A stretch of DNA of 64,000 nucleotides from Vibrio ouci (GTDB taxonomy: Bacteria > Pseudomonadota > Gammaproteobacteria > Enterobacterales > Vibrionaceae). Shown in pieces: positions 8,952 to 18,308 of the stretch. The first letter of the stretch is position 1; the number at the start of each line of letters is the position of its first letter. The stretch covers positions 62,001 through 126,000 of the forward strand of contig NZ_SATR01000003.1 in NCBI RefSeq assembly GCF_004551525.1, read 5' to 3'. Made by a program: the position numbers and the translations under genes. The notes under the pieces were generated by a model, which ran no database searches, had not been told where the DNA came from, and worked only from the letters and a program-made list of their open reading frames with translations.

Positions 8952-10891
8952 TGAATAGAGGGATTAGCTTACTCGCACCATATTCACTTAGGTGGTCATC
9001 ATCGAAGTATAGTGGTCTACCTTCATCATCACCATAACAGTACTCTTGGTCGCAGAAAGTATCTGTCGGATCGATAATCGTCACATCGCATCGTCTTGCT
9101 AAATCAGCGTAAAAGGCGTCTACCTGTTGTGAGCGCGATAGGTAGTCAGACATAGGAATCTTAACCCTTATGTCATCTTTACCTTGGATTGCCCTCTTAA
9201 ACATAGTTTTTGGAACATCATTGATAAGTTCAGGCGTTGTTTTTAGCACGACAACTGGAGCGTATTGACTGATTTGACATATCGTAGATCCAAACTGTGC
9301 TAAAAAGTTAGTACGGTAGTTATCATCTATCACTGATGATCTCTTTTCATCAATAATCAGGTTGGCTTTTTCTCTTTCCCCTTTCCAATCTGCATCGTTT
9401 GCTCCCCACAGATATAAAGGAGTTCTATTCACTATAAATATAGGAACGCCTTGATACTGCTTTGAGATCTTTTCAATACTGCTACTAACAAAATTTCCAC
9501 AGTCTTCAGAGGTAGTTCCATCGGATAGAACTCTTTTGACTCCAGAAATAGTAGGACATGAGCTCATGGTCCAGTCTAAAGTGGACTCGCTCTCTGGTGT
9601 CGATTTCTCTACACTTCTTACTACAGACTGTGCGTGGCTATCACCAAGTACAATGGCACCCACTTCTCCATCACCATATTTACACCCCGGGACTTCCCCA
9701 AACTCTACATGGCATTGCTTACTTCTTGGGTTTCGATCTTGAATAGCTTCAGCGATGATTAGTTCGTTTTTGCTTAACCTCCAAAGTAAACCGTCACTGT
9801 CATAGATCAGCTGTCCAATAATGGCCGTGATTAGCACAATGACTACGGGTGGAAAAGTAAAAAAATCCCTTAACTCTAGAATGCTTAACAATAGGCTTGT
9901 ATTGTTCAATTGTTGAATAAGACAGCCAGCCAAGAGCTACTGATAGAAGGATGCCTAAAGTATTAAAAAGTAGAGTGCTGTTGGTGAACGACTTAATGAA
10001 AACATTAATAGGCCAATGCCATAGGTAAATGGAGTACGACCATAACCCTAAGCTGGCTATTACTTTATTATCAAACTTTGATTGAAGATTTGGGTTATTC
10101 GTGTTGCCGTACAATACAAGGGAGGCACCTAAAACGGGTAATAGTGCTCCGAATCCTGGCCAGGGGGTCGTGTGATCAAAGAGAAATAGAGCACTGACTA
10201 TGGAGCTTAATCCAACAACAGATAGACTGAGTTGTACATTGCGAGAAAAAGTCTGAGGAATTTTCTGGGTTGCAATTACACCGCCAATGAGTAGTTCCCA
10301 TGCTCTGGTGTGAAATAGGTAGTAGGCTTGGTCAGGGTTGGTATGAACATAGTATAAACAAAGCGAAAAGCTCGTTATGGTTAAACACCATAATGCGAGG
10401 TTTAGGCTCATTTTAGGTAGAGCCTTTTTTATACTTACCAGTAAAACGGGATAAACAAGGTAAAACTGCCATTCAACGGAGAGCGACCAAGTGTGGAGTA
10501 GCCATTTACTTTGCGCAGCAACATCAAAGTAGCCGCTTTCTTTCAAATAGGTGAAGTTGGATACAAAGCCAATGCTTACTAGTATGTGCTTGCCAAGCTT
10601 TCTCAGGTCCCACGGTGTAAGGTAAAAAAGGCATACAATAAGTATCGTCAGACACATGACGGCTAAGGCAGGGATAATACGTTTTGCTCTAGCTGCATAG
10701 AAACTAGCAAACGAGAAGTTTCCTTCGTCTAATTTGCTCGTGACAATCCGAGTCATTAGGTAGCCGGATATCACAAAGAAGATATCGACACCCACATAGC
10801 CGCCAGGTAAGTATGTCGAGAAAAAATGAAAGATCACTACGCTAACAACGGCGACAGCTCTCAGGGCATTAATATCGTGGCGAAAGTTCAT
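8932..10891 (-). pseudogene. OafA/YrhL-type acyltransferase with SGNH domain, frameshifted
   Basis: Two overlapping minus-strand frames together make one OafA-type protein of about 650 residues. The N-terminal part (10891 down to about 9860) is an Acyltransferase_3 membrane domain beginning MNFRHDINALRAVAVVSVV with about ten helices. The C-terminal part (about 9865 to 8932) has another helix and then an SGNH esterase-like domain with VLGDSHAQS. The frames swap at an A7 run (9859-9865; T7 on the coding strand). Removing one base restores a single frame (1960 bases is one more than a multiple of three). It probably O-acetylates LPS when in frame. It could be a true mutation, a phase-variable OFF state or a sequencing error. 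It lies 4 bases after kdkA. Confidence 0.85.
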
Positions 10892-10895
10892 GGTT

Positions 10896-11615
10896 TTATA
10901 CGTCTTCGTTACTTTTATAGCCTTCTTCTAGGCCTGTCCAAGCATAATCTGGGAGCTGGATTGTACCGAGCCGAACTTCTTTGTCAAAAGAACGTTTGAG
11001 TCTATCTAGGTTGCTTTGCTTCCAGCCATTATCTTTCTCTTCGGCTTTACACTTATCAAAGTCGATAATCCAAGCCTGGTTGCTTTGGTCGATCAAAATA
11101 TTGTGAATATTAAGGTCGGTGTGATTGACGCTAGCATCATGCATTTTCTTTATTTCCCAACCGACTTTCTTAAAGAGCTCTTTAGGTAGCACTTGTTGGG
11201 ATAGTAATCCGACAAGGTCATTAGCATTACTGATCCGCTGAACAATAATATCCGCTTGATAGGTTAGACCACTTTTAGTCACTCGAGCTGCAACAGGAGC
11301 TGGCACGTTTACATTACACTCTATTAGCTGGCGTAATAGTTTTAACTCTTGATAGGCTCGCGTATCTTCGAGTGAGGTAAACCAATAGCTATCTTTGATG
11401 AGTTTGCCAAATAGACCGCCTCTGCGGTAATGCCTTAGCGCAAACTCACCTTGTTCCCCTTGTACAAACCAAGTCGTGCCGCGGCCTTGAGCGCTGCCCG
11501 TCACAGCATTGTTCTCTTGCCAATATTCGATAGAGAAAGCTTGTTCAACATTTTCTGGCAAAAGCGAAGGGTCATGCCAGTATGTGGTGTTATTGATTTG
11601 TGTTTGCTCGAACAT
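10896..11615 (-). CDS. kdkA: 3-deoxy-D-manno-octulosonic acid kinase
   Basis: This 239-residue protein of the Kdo/RIO-like kinase family phosphorylates O-4 of the single Kdo residue of lipid A precursors. The kinase loop NHTDLNIHNILID holds the catalytic Asp and metal-binding Asn, and IIDFDKC replaces the DFG motif. The N-terminal GRGTTWFV segment and LRHYRRGG are typical of KdkA. It is transcribed opposite to the heptosyltransferase at 11685, and the frameshifted acyltransferase follows 4 bases downstream on the same strand. Its presence implies a mono-Kdo, phosphorylated inner core. Confidence 0.93.
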   Translation of the reverse strand: MFEQTQINNTTYWHDPSLLPENVEQAFSIEYWQENNAVTGSAQGRGTTWFVQGEQGEFALRHYRRGGLFGKLIKDSYWFTSLEDTRAYQELKLLRQLIECNVNVPAPVAARVTKSGLTYQADIIVQRISNANDLVGLLSQQVLPKELFKKVGWEIKKMHDASVNHTDLNIHNILIDQSNQAWIIDFDKCKAEEKDNGWKQSNLDRLKRSFDKEVRLGTIQLPDYAWTGLEEGYKSNEDV

Positions 11616-11640
11616 CTATCTCTGTCTCGACTTGGTCAGT

Positions 11641-11669
11641 TTGTGGCATACTAGACGGATGATTATATC
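11641..11669 (+). promoter_or_regulatory. Weak candidate promoter for the GT9 gene
   Basis: TTGTGG (11641-11646), 17 bases and TATATC (11664-11669) lie 15 bases before the ATG at 11685, in the only gap between the divergent kdkA and GT9 genes. Both hexamers are mediocre, so this is position-driven inference. Confidence 0.3.
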
Positions 11670-11684
11670 AAACACTTGCCACAA

Positions 11685-12782
11685 ATGAGCCTCTCAAATA
11701 ATTATCGAAAGATTCTTGTCATCGCAACTCACTGCATTGGAGACAGTTTGTTGATCACAACCTTTACTCGTAGCCTTCGAGCAGCGTATCCAAACGCTAA
11801 AATCGACGTACTTGTGAATGCGAGAGGTGAGATGGTGTTTGGTACTAACCCAGATATTAATGAACTGGTTGAAATTCCTCCTCGTCCAAAGGTCAAAGAT
11901 TACTTGCGCATTCTTCGTCAGCGGGGGCGTTATGATCTTGTCGTCAATGAAATGCTCAATGATCGCACGGCTATCTACAGTTTTGTGTTTGGTAAAAAGC
12001 GTTTAGGGGCTGTGGATGAGTCTCTTGGCGGTGCTTGGTTAAAGAAGTTTATCTTTAATCATCATATTGTTGAGCAACATCGTTTTGAACATAAGATGAG
12101 TCGCGCCGCACGGATGTTGAAATTGATAGGGGTTGAGATCGAACCTCGACTCATTTCTCCAGAAGAAGCGTTACCTAATGAGGTCATGAAGAAACTACCC
12201 GACTCTTTCATTGTGGTCCATGCGCCATCGTCCAATGAAATTAAGCAATGGCCAGTTAACTATTGGCTAGAGGTGATAACAGCTCTATTAGAGGATGGAT
12301 ATAAGATAGTGTTGACTGGGGCTGATATTCCACGCGATAGAATGATCGTGGAAGAGATTCTCGCCGCTTTACCCGAATCACCACATCTAGTGAGTGTTCT
12401 TGGTCAATTGACTCTTGCTCAAACATCGAGCTTACTAAAGATGAGCCATGGCTTTGTTGGACCTGACAGTGGGCCTGGGCATATGGCATCGGGCTACCCC
12501 ATCCCAATTGTTTCGATTATTAGTGTTGCACCTGCGAGCATGTGGTCACCTTGGCCATACGCTTTGTCTGTCGATGTGGACAAAAATCTTTATACTAATG
12601 GCACGCCTTTTCAAACTGTAGGCAATATTTGTTTAGTTCAGTCACAACGAGAATGTGTACCTTGTTATGGCAATAAATGTAAGATCAGTGATGATTTATA
12701 TTCTCCATGCCTACAGGATATTACCCCTGATGCCGTCGTCGACGCCGTTAGAACAATGATTCCTTTGCAAGAGAGCGAGTAA
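11685..12782 (+). CDS. Glycosyltransferase family 9 (heptosyltransferase-like)
   Basis: This GT9 protein of about 365 residues opens MSLSNNYRKILVIATHCIGD, the N-terminal motif of heptosyltransferases. It has a C-terminal donor-binding motif GFVGPDSGPGHMASGYPIP. It resembles WaaF/WaaQ-type enzymes and probably adds a heptose (third or side-branch) to the LPS core. The exact linkage is unknown. The reading frame extends to a TTG at 11676, but the ATG at 11685 fits the family start better. It precedes the second GT9 gene without a gap. Confidence 0.82.
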   Translation: MSLSNNYRKILVIATHCIGDSLLITTFTRSLRAAYPNAKIDVLVNARGEMVFGTNPDINELVEIPPRPKVKDYLRILRQRGRYDLVVNEMLNDRTAIYSFVFGKKRLGAVDESLGGAWLKKFIFNHHIVEQHRFEHKMSRAARMLKLIGVEIEPRLISPEEALPNEVMKKLPDSFIVVHAPSSNEIKQWPVNYWLEVITALLEDGYKIVLTGADIPRDRMIVEEILAALPESPHLVSVLGQLTLAQTSSLLKMSHGFVGPDSGPGHMASGYPIPIVSIISVAPASMWSPWPYALSVDVDKNLYTNGTPFQTVGNICLVQSQRECVPCYGNKCKISDDLYSPCLQDITPDAVVDAVRTMIPLQESE

Positions 12783-13838
12783 ATGATTCCTGAACCACAA
12801 AGTATCTGTGTATTGAGGCTCTCTGCGATCGGCGACGTTTGCCATGCCCTTTCTGTCGTGCAGCAGATTCAACAACGCTATCCGAGTTGTAACATTACTT
12901 GGATAATGGGAAAAATTGAGGCGCAACTATTAGGTGACCTAGAGGGTATTAACGTTGTTGTCTTCGATAAAAAACGCGGTTTAAAAGGGATGCAAGAGGT
13001 ATGGCAGAAGCTTAAAGGGCAGCATTTTGATTACCTACTACATATGCAGGTCGCTCTGAGAGCAAGTTTGTTAACGCTTGGGATAAAAGCAAGAAAACGA
13101 GTTGGATTTAGCTGGAGTAGAGCGAAAGAAGGTCAGTGGTTATTTACTAATATGAAGCTGCCAGCCACGGATGCCCCTCATGTCCTCGACAATTTCGCTC
13201 AGTTTGCCCTTTATTTAGATTGTCCTACCCAAGCTCCGAAATGGAATATCCCACTTGCAGAGAGCGATTATTCGGCGCTGGATCAACTTGGCGGTAAACC
13301 TTATATTGTGATTAGCCCAGCAGCCAGTAAAGATGAGCGCAATTGGCTTCCGGAACGTTATGCGACTATTGCTGATTATGCGGCTCGAAAAGGTTATCAA
13401 GTCGTGCTTTGTGGCGCTCCCACTGATAGAGAGCATCGTTTAGCGGGTAGCATCATAGGTTTTGCCGAGACATCGATTCATAATCTCGTTGGACAGACCA
13501 ACTTAAAGCAGTTGACGGCGGTACTCTCAAAAGCAGAAGTTGTGATTGCTCCCGACTCCGGCCCCGCCCATATTGCGACGACGCAAGGTACACCTGTTAT
13601 TGGTCTCTATGCTCATAGTAATCCTCGCCGAACAGGTCCTTATCATGGTTTGCCGTATGTGGCCTCTGTTTATGAGCAAGTTGCAGAAGCCCAATATGGT
13701 AAAGCTGTCTCTGATTTACCTTGGGGCGCGAGGGTAAAAGGATCTGACTTAATGTCGAACATCTCTGTTGAGTTAGTCGAGCAGCAATTAGATAAAGTAT
13801 TGACTGCACCACAAGCTGAAAAGTCAGCGGTGCAATAA
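12783..13838 (+). CDS. ADP-heptose--LPS heptosyltransferase I-like (GT9)
   Basis: This 351-residue GT9 protein carries the opening [19 protein letters not shown] and the closing [21 protein letters not shown]. The opening matches the OpsX/WaaC branch that adds the first heptose to Kdo. As waaF and waaA are already present, this is the best candidate for heptosyltransferase I in the window. The start ATG directly follows the previous stop (TAAATG), so the two GT9 genes are translationally linked. coaD follows after 23 bases. Confidence 0.82.
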   Translation: MIPEPQSICVLRLSAIGDVCHALSVVQQIQQRYPSCNITWIMGKIEAQLLGDLEGINVVVFDKKRGLKGMQEVWQKLKGQHFDYLLHMQVALRASLLTLGIKARKRVGFSWSRAKEGQWLFTNMKLPATDAPHVLDNFAQFALYLDCPTQAPKWNIPLAESDYSALDQLGGKPYIVISPAASKDERNWLPERYATIADYAARKGYQVVLCGAPTDREHRLAGSIIGFAETSIHNLVGQTNLKQLTAVLSKAEVVIAPDSGPAHIATTQGTPVIGLYAHSNPRRTGPYHGLPYVASVYEQVAEAQYGKAVSDLPWGARVKGSDLMSNISVELVEQQLDKVLTAPQAEKSAVQ

Positions 13839-13861
13839 GAAACGGAATATATAGGATAGTT

Positions 13862-14344
13862 ATGCGTATCGCCATCTACCCAGGAACTTTCGATCCAGTG
13901 ACCAATGGTCATTACGACTTAGTAAAACGAGCAGCGAGTATGTTCGATCACCTCGTTATTGGTGTTGCAGAAAGCCCTAGTAAGAATACATTGTTCTCTC
14001 TTGAGGAGCGAGTAGCACTGCTGAGAGAAACCTGTTCAGAGCTTAACAATGTATCAGTAGATGGCTTTAGTGGTCTTCTGGTTGATTTTGCAACAGAAAA
14101 GAAAGCGACGATATTGGTTCGAGGCTTGAGAACAACAATGGACTTTGAGTATGAGTTTGGCTTAACGACCATGTACCGCCGTCTTAAGCCAGAACTTGAA
14201 AGCTTGTTTCTAACACCTGCTGAAGAGTATGCGTTTCTTTCTTCTACTCTTGTTCGTGAAGTCGCGATTCATGGTGGTGAAGTAGAGCAATTTGTTCCAA
14301 AGTGCGTTCACCGTGCGATTACCAAAAAGTTAGCAGCTAAATAG
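13862..14344 (+). CDS. coaD: Phosphopantetheine adenylyltransferase
   Basis: This 160-residue hexameric enzyme converts 4'-phosphopantetheine and ATP to dephospho-CoA in coenzyme A synthesis. The nucleotidyltransferase motif TNGH is at residues 14-17 in [20 protein letters not shown], and the C-terminal region has the second motif [14 protein letters not shown] (ISSTxVR-like). The length is typical. It is embedded in LPS core genes, an arrangement shared with E. coli (waaA-coaD). A good AGGATAG ribosome-binding site precedes the ATG. Confidence 0.97.
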   Translation: MRIAIYPGTFDPVTNGHYDLVKRAASMFDHLVIGVAESPSKNTLFSLEERVALLRETCSELNNVSVDGFSGLLVDFATEKKATILVRGLRTTMDFEYEFGLTTMYRRLKPELESLFLTPAEEYAFLSSTLVREVAIHGGEVEQFVPKCVHRAITKKLAAK

Positions 14345-14357
14345 TAAAGAGAGTTCA

Positions 14358-15326
14358 ATGAACATACTGATTTATACTCATGCGACTTTGCCTGTAGTGA
14401 ATTACGGTGGTACTGAGCGTGTAATATGGGATCTAGTCTATGCGCTTCATCTGCAAGGTCATCAGGTTACGCTCCTTGCTGGTAAAGGAACGATTTGTGA
14501 TTGGGCTAGGGTAATCGAGTATAACTCAGAGATGCCACTTGAAAATCAAATCCCTGGTGATGTTGATGTCGTGCATTTTCATGGAGATTTTGAGCCCATC
14601 TCGCGTCCTTATGTGATGACTCAACACGGCAATTCAAACGGACCTATCGATCCAAATACTATTTTTGTCTCTTCGCAGCACGCACGTAATCATGGAGCGC
14701 AAGCATATGTGCACAACGGTCTCAACTGGGACAATTACCTCAAACCAGACCTACACAATGACCGACAGCGCTTTCACTTTTTAGGCAAGGCGGCATGGCG
14801 AGTTAAGAATGTTCAAGGGGCAATTGATATAACCAAGCGCGCTGGTGAGCAACTCGATGTTCTGGGTGGCCATCGACTCAATTTCAAGATGGGCTTTCGC
14901 CTGACACTAGACCGTCATGTTCGTTTCTTAGGGATGGTGGATGATACGACTAAGTCGCAAGTTATGACTAAATCTAAGGGATTAATCTTCCCTGTGACTT
15001 GGCATGAACCCTTTGGGCTTGCTATCACAGAAAGCCTTTACTTTGGCTGCCCTGTGTTTGGTACGCCTTATGGCTCACTTCCTGAACTTGTGAGTCGTGA
15101 TGTTGGCTTTTTATCTGATAAACAATCAGAGCTTATTGAAGCTGTGAGTAGCTCACCAAACTTTACTCCGGTTATTTGCCATGAATATGCACGAGATTTG
15201 TTTAATGCAGATGTGATGGCGAAAGCGTATGTTGCTATGTATGAGAAGGTGACTTCAGGCGAGGTGCTTAACCCTCACTTAGGCAACATCATTACTGACT
15301 TTAAGCGTCTACCTTACATAAAGTAA
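14358..15326 (+). CDS. Glycosyltransferase family 4
   Basis: This 322-residue retaining GT-B enzyme has an N-terminal GGTERV motif (about residues 17-22) and a C-terminal donor site LIFPVTWHEPFGLAITESLYFGCPVFGTPYG carrying the GT4 E-x7-E signature. It is probably a core glycosyltransferase acting on the cytoplasmic side. It follows coaD by 13 bases and ends in a hairpin shared with the convergent lpxM. The donor sugar is unknown. Confidence 0.85.
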   Translation: MNILIYTHATLPVVNYGGTERVIWDLVYALHLQGHQVTLLAGKGTICDWARVIEYNSEMPLENQIPGDVDVVHFHGDFEPISRPYVMTQHGNSNGPIDPNTIFVSSQHARNHGAQAYVHNGLNWDNYLKPDLHNDRQRFHFLGKAAWRVKNVQGAIDITKRAGEQLDVLGGHRLNFKMGFRLTLDRHVRFLGMVDDTTKSQVMTKSKGLIFPVTWHEPFGLAITESLYFGCPVFGTPYGSLPELVSRDVGFLSDKQSELIEAVSSSPNFTPVICHEYARDLFNADVMAKAYVAMYEKVTSGEVLNPHLGNIITDFKRLPYIK

Positions 15327-15346
15327 GGCCACGCATGTGCGTGGCC
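15327..15346. terminator. Hairpin between convergent GT4 and lpxM genes
   Basis: GGCCACGC (15327-15334) and GCGTGGCC (15339-15346) form a perfect 8-bp stem with a 4-base loop, directly after the GT4 stop codon. There is no long T-run on the + side and only a modest T-rich tail on the - side, so termination efficiency is uncertain. Confidence 0.6.
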
Positions 15347-15355
15347 CGTCTATGA

Positions 15356-16312
15356 CTAGTAACCTACATAGGGGTCGTTGCCATCTCTGCGTGTCTTGAG
15401 TAATTTGAGTATCCACATATATTGCTCTGGACGCGGATTGACAAATTGTTCGACCACTTCATTCATGACTCGAGCGTCTTTATGCTCATCGCCAGATAAG
15501 TCCTCAATCGGCGCTTTTATCTCAATCTCATATTTGCCAGTTTCGATATTGTAGCTGGCAAAAGTCGGAACAATCTTGGCGCGGCTCACTTTAGCTAGCT
15601 TACCTAGCCCCGGTAGTGTGGCTTTTTCTGTCGCGAAGAAATCAACGAAAACGCTTTGTTCAGGACCGTGGTCTTGGTCCGGTAGGTAGTAACCTAAATA
15701 GCCATCTTTTACCGATTTAATAAATGGTTTGATACCACCACTTCGGTCATAAACTCGGCCACCATATTGGACTCGCTGTTTATGCATCAGCCAATCGGTT
15801 AAAGGGTTTTTCTGGCTATTGGCCATCGCAGACACTGGCAACCCACGCGATGCCAGTAAGATTGCTGGAATATCAATACACCAAGAATGTGGCACGAGCA
15901 AAATAGCACTCTGATTGTTGTCTCTTAGTGTGTGTAGGTGTTCAATTCCTTTTATCTCAGAATGCTTTTCAAGCCATTTTTTGCTTCTAAGAGTGATAGC
16001 GGGAAAACCTAGTAGAAAGGCTCCGGCTGTCGTTAAGCATTTTTCTAGGATAACTTCACGCTCTTGCTCTGACTTTTCTGGGAAGCAAAGTGTTAAGTTA
16101 ATGCGAGCTTTTTGAATAGAGCCTTTTTGCTTTTGACATAGCTTCTTCGCGACAAAGGATGCCACAGAAACCCGAACTGAGTTAGGGAGTAAAGAAATAG
16201 GTAACCCAATTAAGAGCCCAAGCCATGTACCCCAGTGTTTGGGAGCAAGGAACGCTTTCTGGAATGTTGGGTTATATGCTTTAGGGTCGTAGTCGTTGCG
16301 ATCTGTAGTCAC
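15356..16312 (-). CDS. lpxM: Lipid A late acyltransferase (LpxM/MsbB type)
   Basis: This 318-residue protein of the LpxL/LpxM family transfers a secondary acyl chain to Kdo-lipid A at the inner membrane. The catalytic H-x4-D motif is His142...Asp147 in VPHSWCIDIP. It has an N-terminal hydrophobic segment (about residues 29-44) and DRSGGIKPF later. The opening region (AFLAPKHWGTWLGL) resembles LpxM more than LpxL. The start is GTG. It lies downstream of hldD on the minus strand, separated from it by a strong terminator, so it probably has its own promoter or depends on read-through. Confidence 0.88.
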   Translation of the reverse strand: MTTDRNDYDPKAYNPTFQKAFLAPKHWGTWLGLLIGLPISLLPNSVRVSVASFVAKKLCQKQKGSIQKARINLTLCFPEKSEQEREVILEKCLTTAGAFLLGFPAITLRSKKWLEKHSEIKGIEHLHTLRDNNQSAILLVPHSWCIDIPAILLASRGLPVSAMANSQKNPLTDWLMHKQRVQYGGRVYDRSGGIKPFIKSVKDGYLGYYLPDQDHGPEQSVFVDFFATEKATLPGLGKLAKVSRAKIVPTFASYNIETGKYEIEIKAPIEDLSGDEHKDARVMNEVVEQFVNPRPEQYMWILKLLKTRRDGNDPYVGY

Positions 16313-16334
16313 GAAAAACCTTTATCTGACAAGA

Positions 16335-16380
16335 AAAGAAAAAAGCCAAGAGTTATTGCTAAGATAACGTCTTGGCTTTC
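16335..16380 (-). terminator. Rho-independent terminator of hldD
   Basis: Read on the minus strand, AAAGCCAAG (complement of 16371-16379) pairs with CTTGGCTTT (complement of 16342-16350), with a further GTTAT/ATAAC inner stem. It is followed by a run TTTTTTCTTTTC. It lies 20 bases past the hldD stop. Confidence 0.88.
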
Positions 16381-16398
16381 AATCAGCAAATAGTTCGA

Positions 16399-17340
16399 TC
16401 AGCTGTTAATCAAGCTCATATATTCAGCAACGCCTTCGGCGACTGTTTTGAACTGGTGATCACAGCCTGCTGCACGCAGTTTTGTTAGGTCTGCTTGAGT
16501 AAATTCTTGGTATGCGCCTTTAAGGTGCTCAGGGAATGGGATAGTTTCTACTTCACCTTTACCGTGGAACTTAATCACAGCTTTAGCGACTTCTTCGAAA
16601 GATTCAGCGTTACCTGTACCTAGGTTAAAGATGCCTGATTGGCCGCTTTCCAAAAACGATAAGTTTACTGCCGCAACATCACCGACGTAAACGAAGTCAC
16701 GCTTGAAAGTCTCACTGCCAGCAAATAGCTTTGGATTTTCACCTGCGTTCATTTGGTTGTTTAGGTGGAAGGCAACAGAGGCCATTGAGCCCTTATGTTG
16801 TTCACGCGGACCATAAACGTTGAAGTAACGGAAACCAGTAATTTGAGACAGTTGTTCACCATGTTCTTCAGCATCTTGCCAAATGCGGCGTACGTAGTTG
16901 TCAAACTGCTGCTTTGAGTAGCCGTATACGTTTAACGCGCCTTCATACTCTTTCTCTTCAATGAAAGTGTGAGTTTCACCGTAAGTTGCCGCTGAAGAAG
17001 CATAAAGGAAAGGAATTTCACGTTCTAAACAGAAATGCAGCAGTTCTTTTGAGTACTCATAGTTATTGAGCATCATGTACTTGCCATCCCACTCTGTCGT
17101 AGCAGAACAAGCACCTTCATGGAAGATTGCTTCAATTGGCCCAAAGTCATCACCGGCCATGACTTGAGTTAGAAAATCGTCACGGTCCATGTAGTCTGTG
17201 ATGTCTAAATCAACCAAATTCTGGAACTTCTTACCATTCTTAAGGTTGTCGACTACCAAAATGTCGTTAATGCCTTTTTCATTTAGCGCTTTAACGATGT
17301 TGCTGCCAATCATGCCAGCTCCGCCTGTTACGATGAACAT
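16399..17340 (-). CDS. hldD: ADP-L-glycero-D-manno-heptose 6-epimerase
   Basis: This 313-residue short-chain dehydrogenase-like epimerase makes the ADP-heptose used by the heptosyltransferases at 4942, 11685 and 12783. It has the NAD(P)-binding GGAGMIG at residues 6-12 and a catalytic Y-x3-K (Tyr139...Lys143). [20 protein letters not shown] is strongly conserved in HldD. It is read away from the O-antigen locus. hldD (gmhD) is the classic left border of Vibrio O-antigen/capsule loci. Confidence 0.96.
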   Translation of the reverse strand: MFIVTGGAGMIGSNIVKALNEKGINDILVVDNLKNGKKFQNLVDLDITDYMDRDDFLTQVMAGDDFGPIEAIFHEGACSATTEWDGKYMMLNNYEYSKELLHFCLEREIPFLYASSAATYGETHTFIEEKEYEGALNVYGYSKQQFDNYVRRIWQDAEEHGEQLSQITGFRYFNVYGPREQHKGSMASVAFHLNNQMNAGENPKLFAGSETFKRDFVYVGDVAAVNLSFLESGQSGIFNLGTGNAESFEEVAKAVIKFHGKGEVETIPFPEHLKGAYQEFTQADLTKLRAAGCDHQFKTVAEGVAEYMSLINS

Positions 17341-17504
17341 TATGACTTCCTGATTTTTTTGATGTAGTTTGCCCCCTGCACTCTAACATTATAACTCACA
17401 TTTTGTAATCTGAGTCCGTAAAATAGATTGGGATGAAAAGTCTTCTTTTTACCTGTTAGTCAAGATGGAGTCGTGGTCTTCATTGTAATGTAGGCTTGGC
17501 ATAA

Positions 17505-17533
17505 TTGACAGCGTATGTAGTTATCTGGAAAAT
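17505..17533 (+). promoter_or_regulatory. Candidate sigma-70 promoter upstream of O-antigen locus
   Basis: A perfect -35 TTGACA (17505-17510), 17 bases and GAAAAT (17528-17533) face the O-antigen genes in the 456-base gap between hldD and gmm. The -10 is imperfect. I saw no JUMPstart/ops GGCGGTAG element in this gap. Confidence 0.4.
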
Positions 17534-17687
17534 ACCCGAGTTTTTGTTGTATTCAGGAGTTTGGGCTTCTCGTTATCGGCTGCTGAAACTAGGAATTATT
17601 GTTATGAATCACAACAATTGGCCAGGAATCTGAAAGGTGCTTTCAAATATGAATGTGAGTCCCCAGAAACTTTTGCCTGATTTGCGT

Positions 17688-17696
17688 TGCTATAAT
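17688..17696 (+). promoter_or_regulatory. Extended -10 promoter for the O-antigen operon
   Basis: TGCTATAAT is a consensus extended -10 (TGn followed by TATAAT at 17691-17696), about 100 bases before gmm and pointing into the O-antigen operon. No good -35 lies 17 bases upstream, which extended -10 promoters tolerate. The remaining gap from 17341 holds no gene that I can recognise. Confidence 0.5.
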
Positions 17697-17796
17697 TGCA
17701 ACCAAATGATTAGGGAATTAGTCAATACTTGAAACTGTTACTTTATGGATATGTGTTTATTATTGTAGAAGTGAAGGGGTTGAAATAGTAATACTT

Positions 17797-18261
17797 ATGT
17801 TGCCATTTAATATATTTAAAACAGTTATAAAAAACACCCCATTGATATCAATTGACCTGGTGGTTTACAACCAAAATAGACAAGTGCTTTTGGGAATGAG
17901 AAACAATCGACCTGCAAAAGGGTATTGGTTTGTTCCAGGAGGCCGTATACAAAAAAATGAATCAATATCAGAAGCATTTAAACGCATAACAATGAATGAG
18001 TTAGGTGTGAAGTGTGACATCGAACAAGCTGATTTTCTCGGGAATTTTGAGCATTTTTATAATGATAATGTTAGCGGGGACAATTTCAGTACACACTATA
18101 TTGCTTTGGGTTACCGAATCGTGTTAGACGATAGGCATTTAACGTTGCCTATCGAACAACATAACCAATACATATGGCAATCGAAAGAGGCTATATCTGC
18201 AAACTCTCGAGTTCACAAGTATTGTCGTTGGTACCTTGAAGCAAAAATTACAGATGACTGA
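17797..18261 (+). CDS. gmm: GDP-mannose mannosyl hydrolase (Nudix)
   Basis: This 154-residue Nudix protein of the GDP-mannose hydrolase branch resembles WcaH/Gmm. It reads ISIDLVVYNQNRQVLLGMRNN, then GYWFVPGGRI and a degenerate Nudix helix with Glu at about residues 66-67 (MNELG). GDPMH enzymes hydrolyse GDP-hexoses by a variant mechanism and are thought to adjust the GDP-mannose pool. It is the first gene of the O-antigen locus and precedes manC by 47 bases, the usual company of GDP-mannose-derived deoxysugar pathways. Confidence 0.85.
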   Translation: MLPFNIFKTVIKNTPLISIDLVVYNQNRQVLLGMRNNRPAKGYWFVPGGRIQKNESISEAFKRITMNELGVKCDIEQADFLGNFEHFYNDNVSGDNFSTHYIALGYRIVLDDRHLTLPIEQHNQYIWQSKEAISANSRVHKYCRWYLEAKITDD

Positions 18262-18308
18262 CCCCTTTCTTGTATGATGTATATAGTAGAATAAACTAGG
18301 AAATAATT

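Noticed and set aside
17341-17796. JUMPstart/ops (RfaH) element before the O-antigen operon
   Set aside because: I looked for GGCGGTAG-like sequence in the hldD-gmm gap and found none. RfaH control cannot be supported here.
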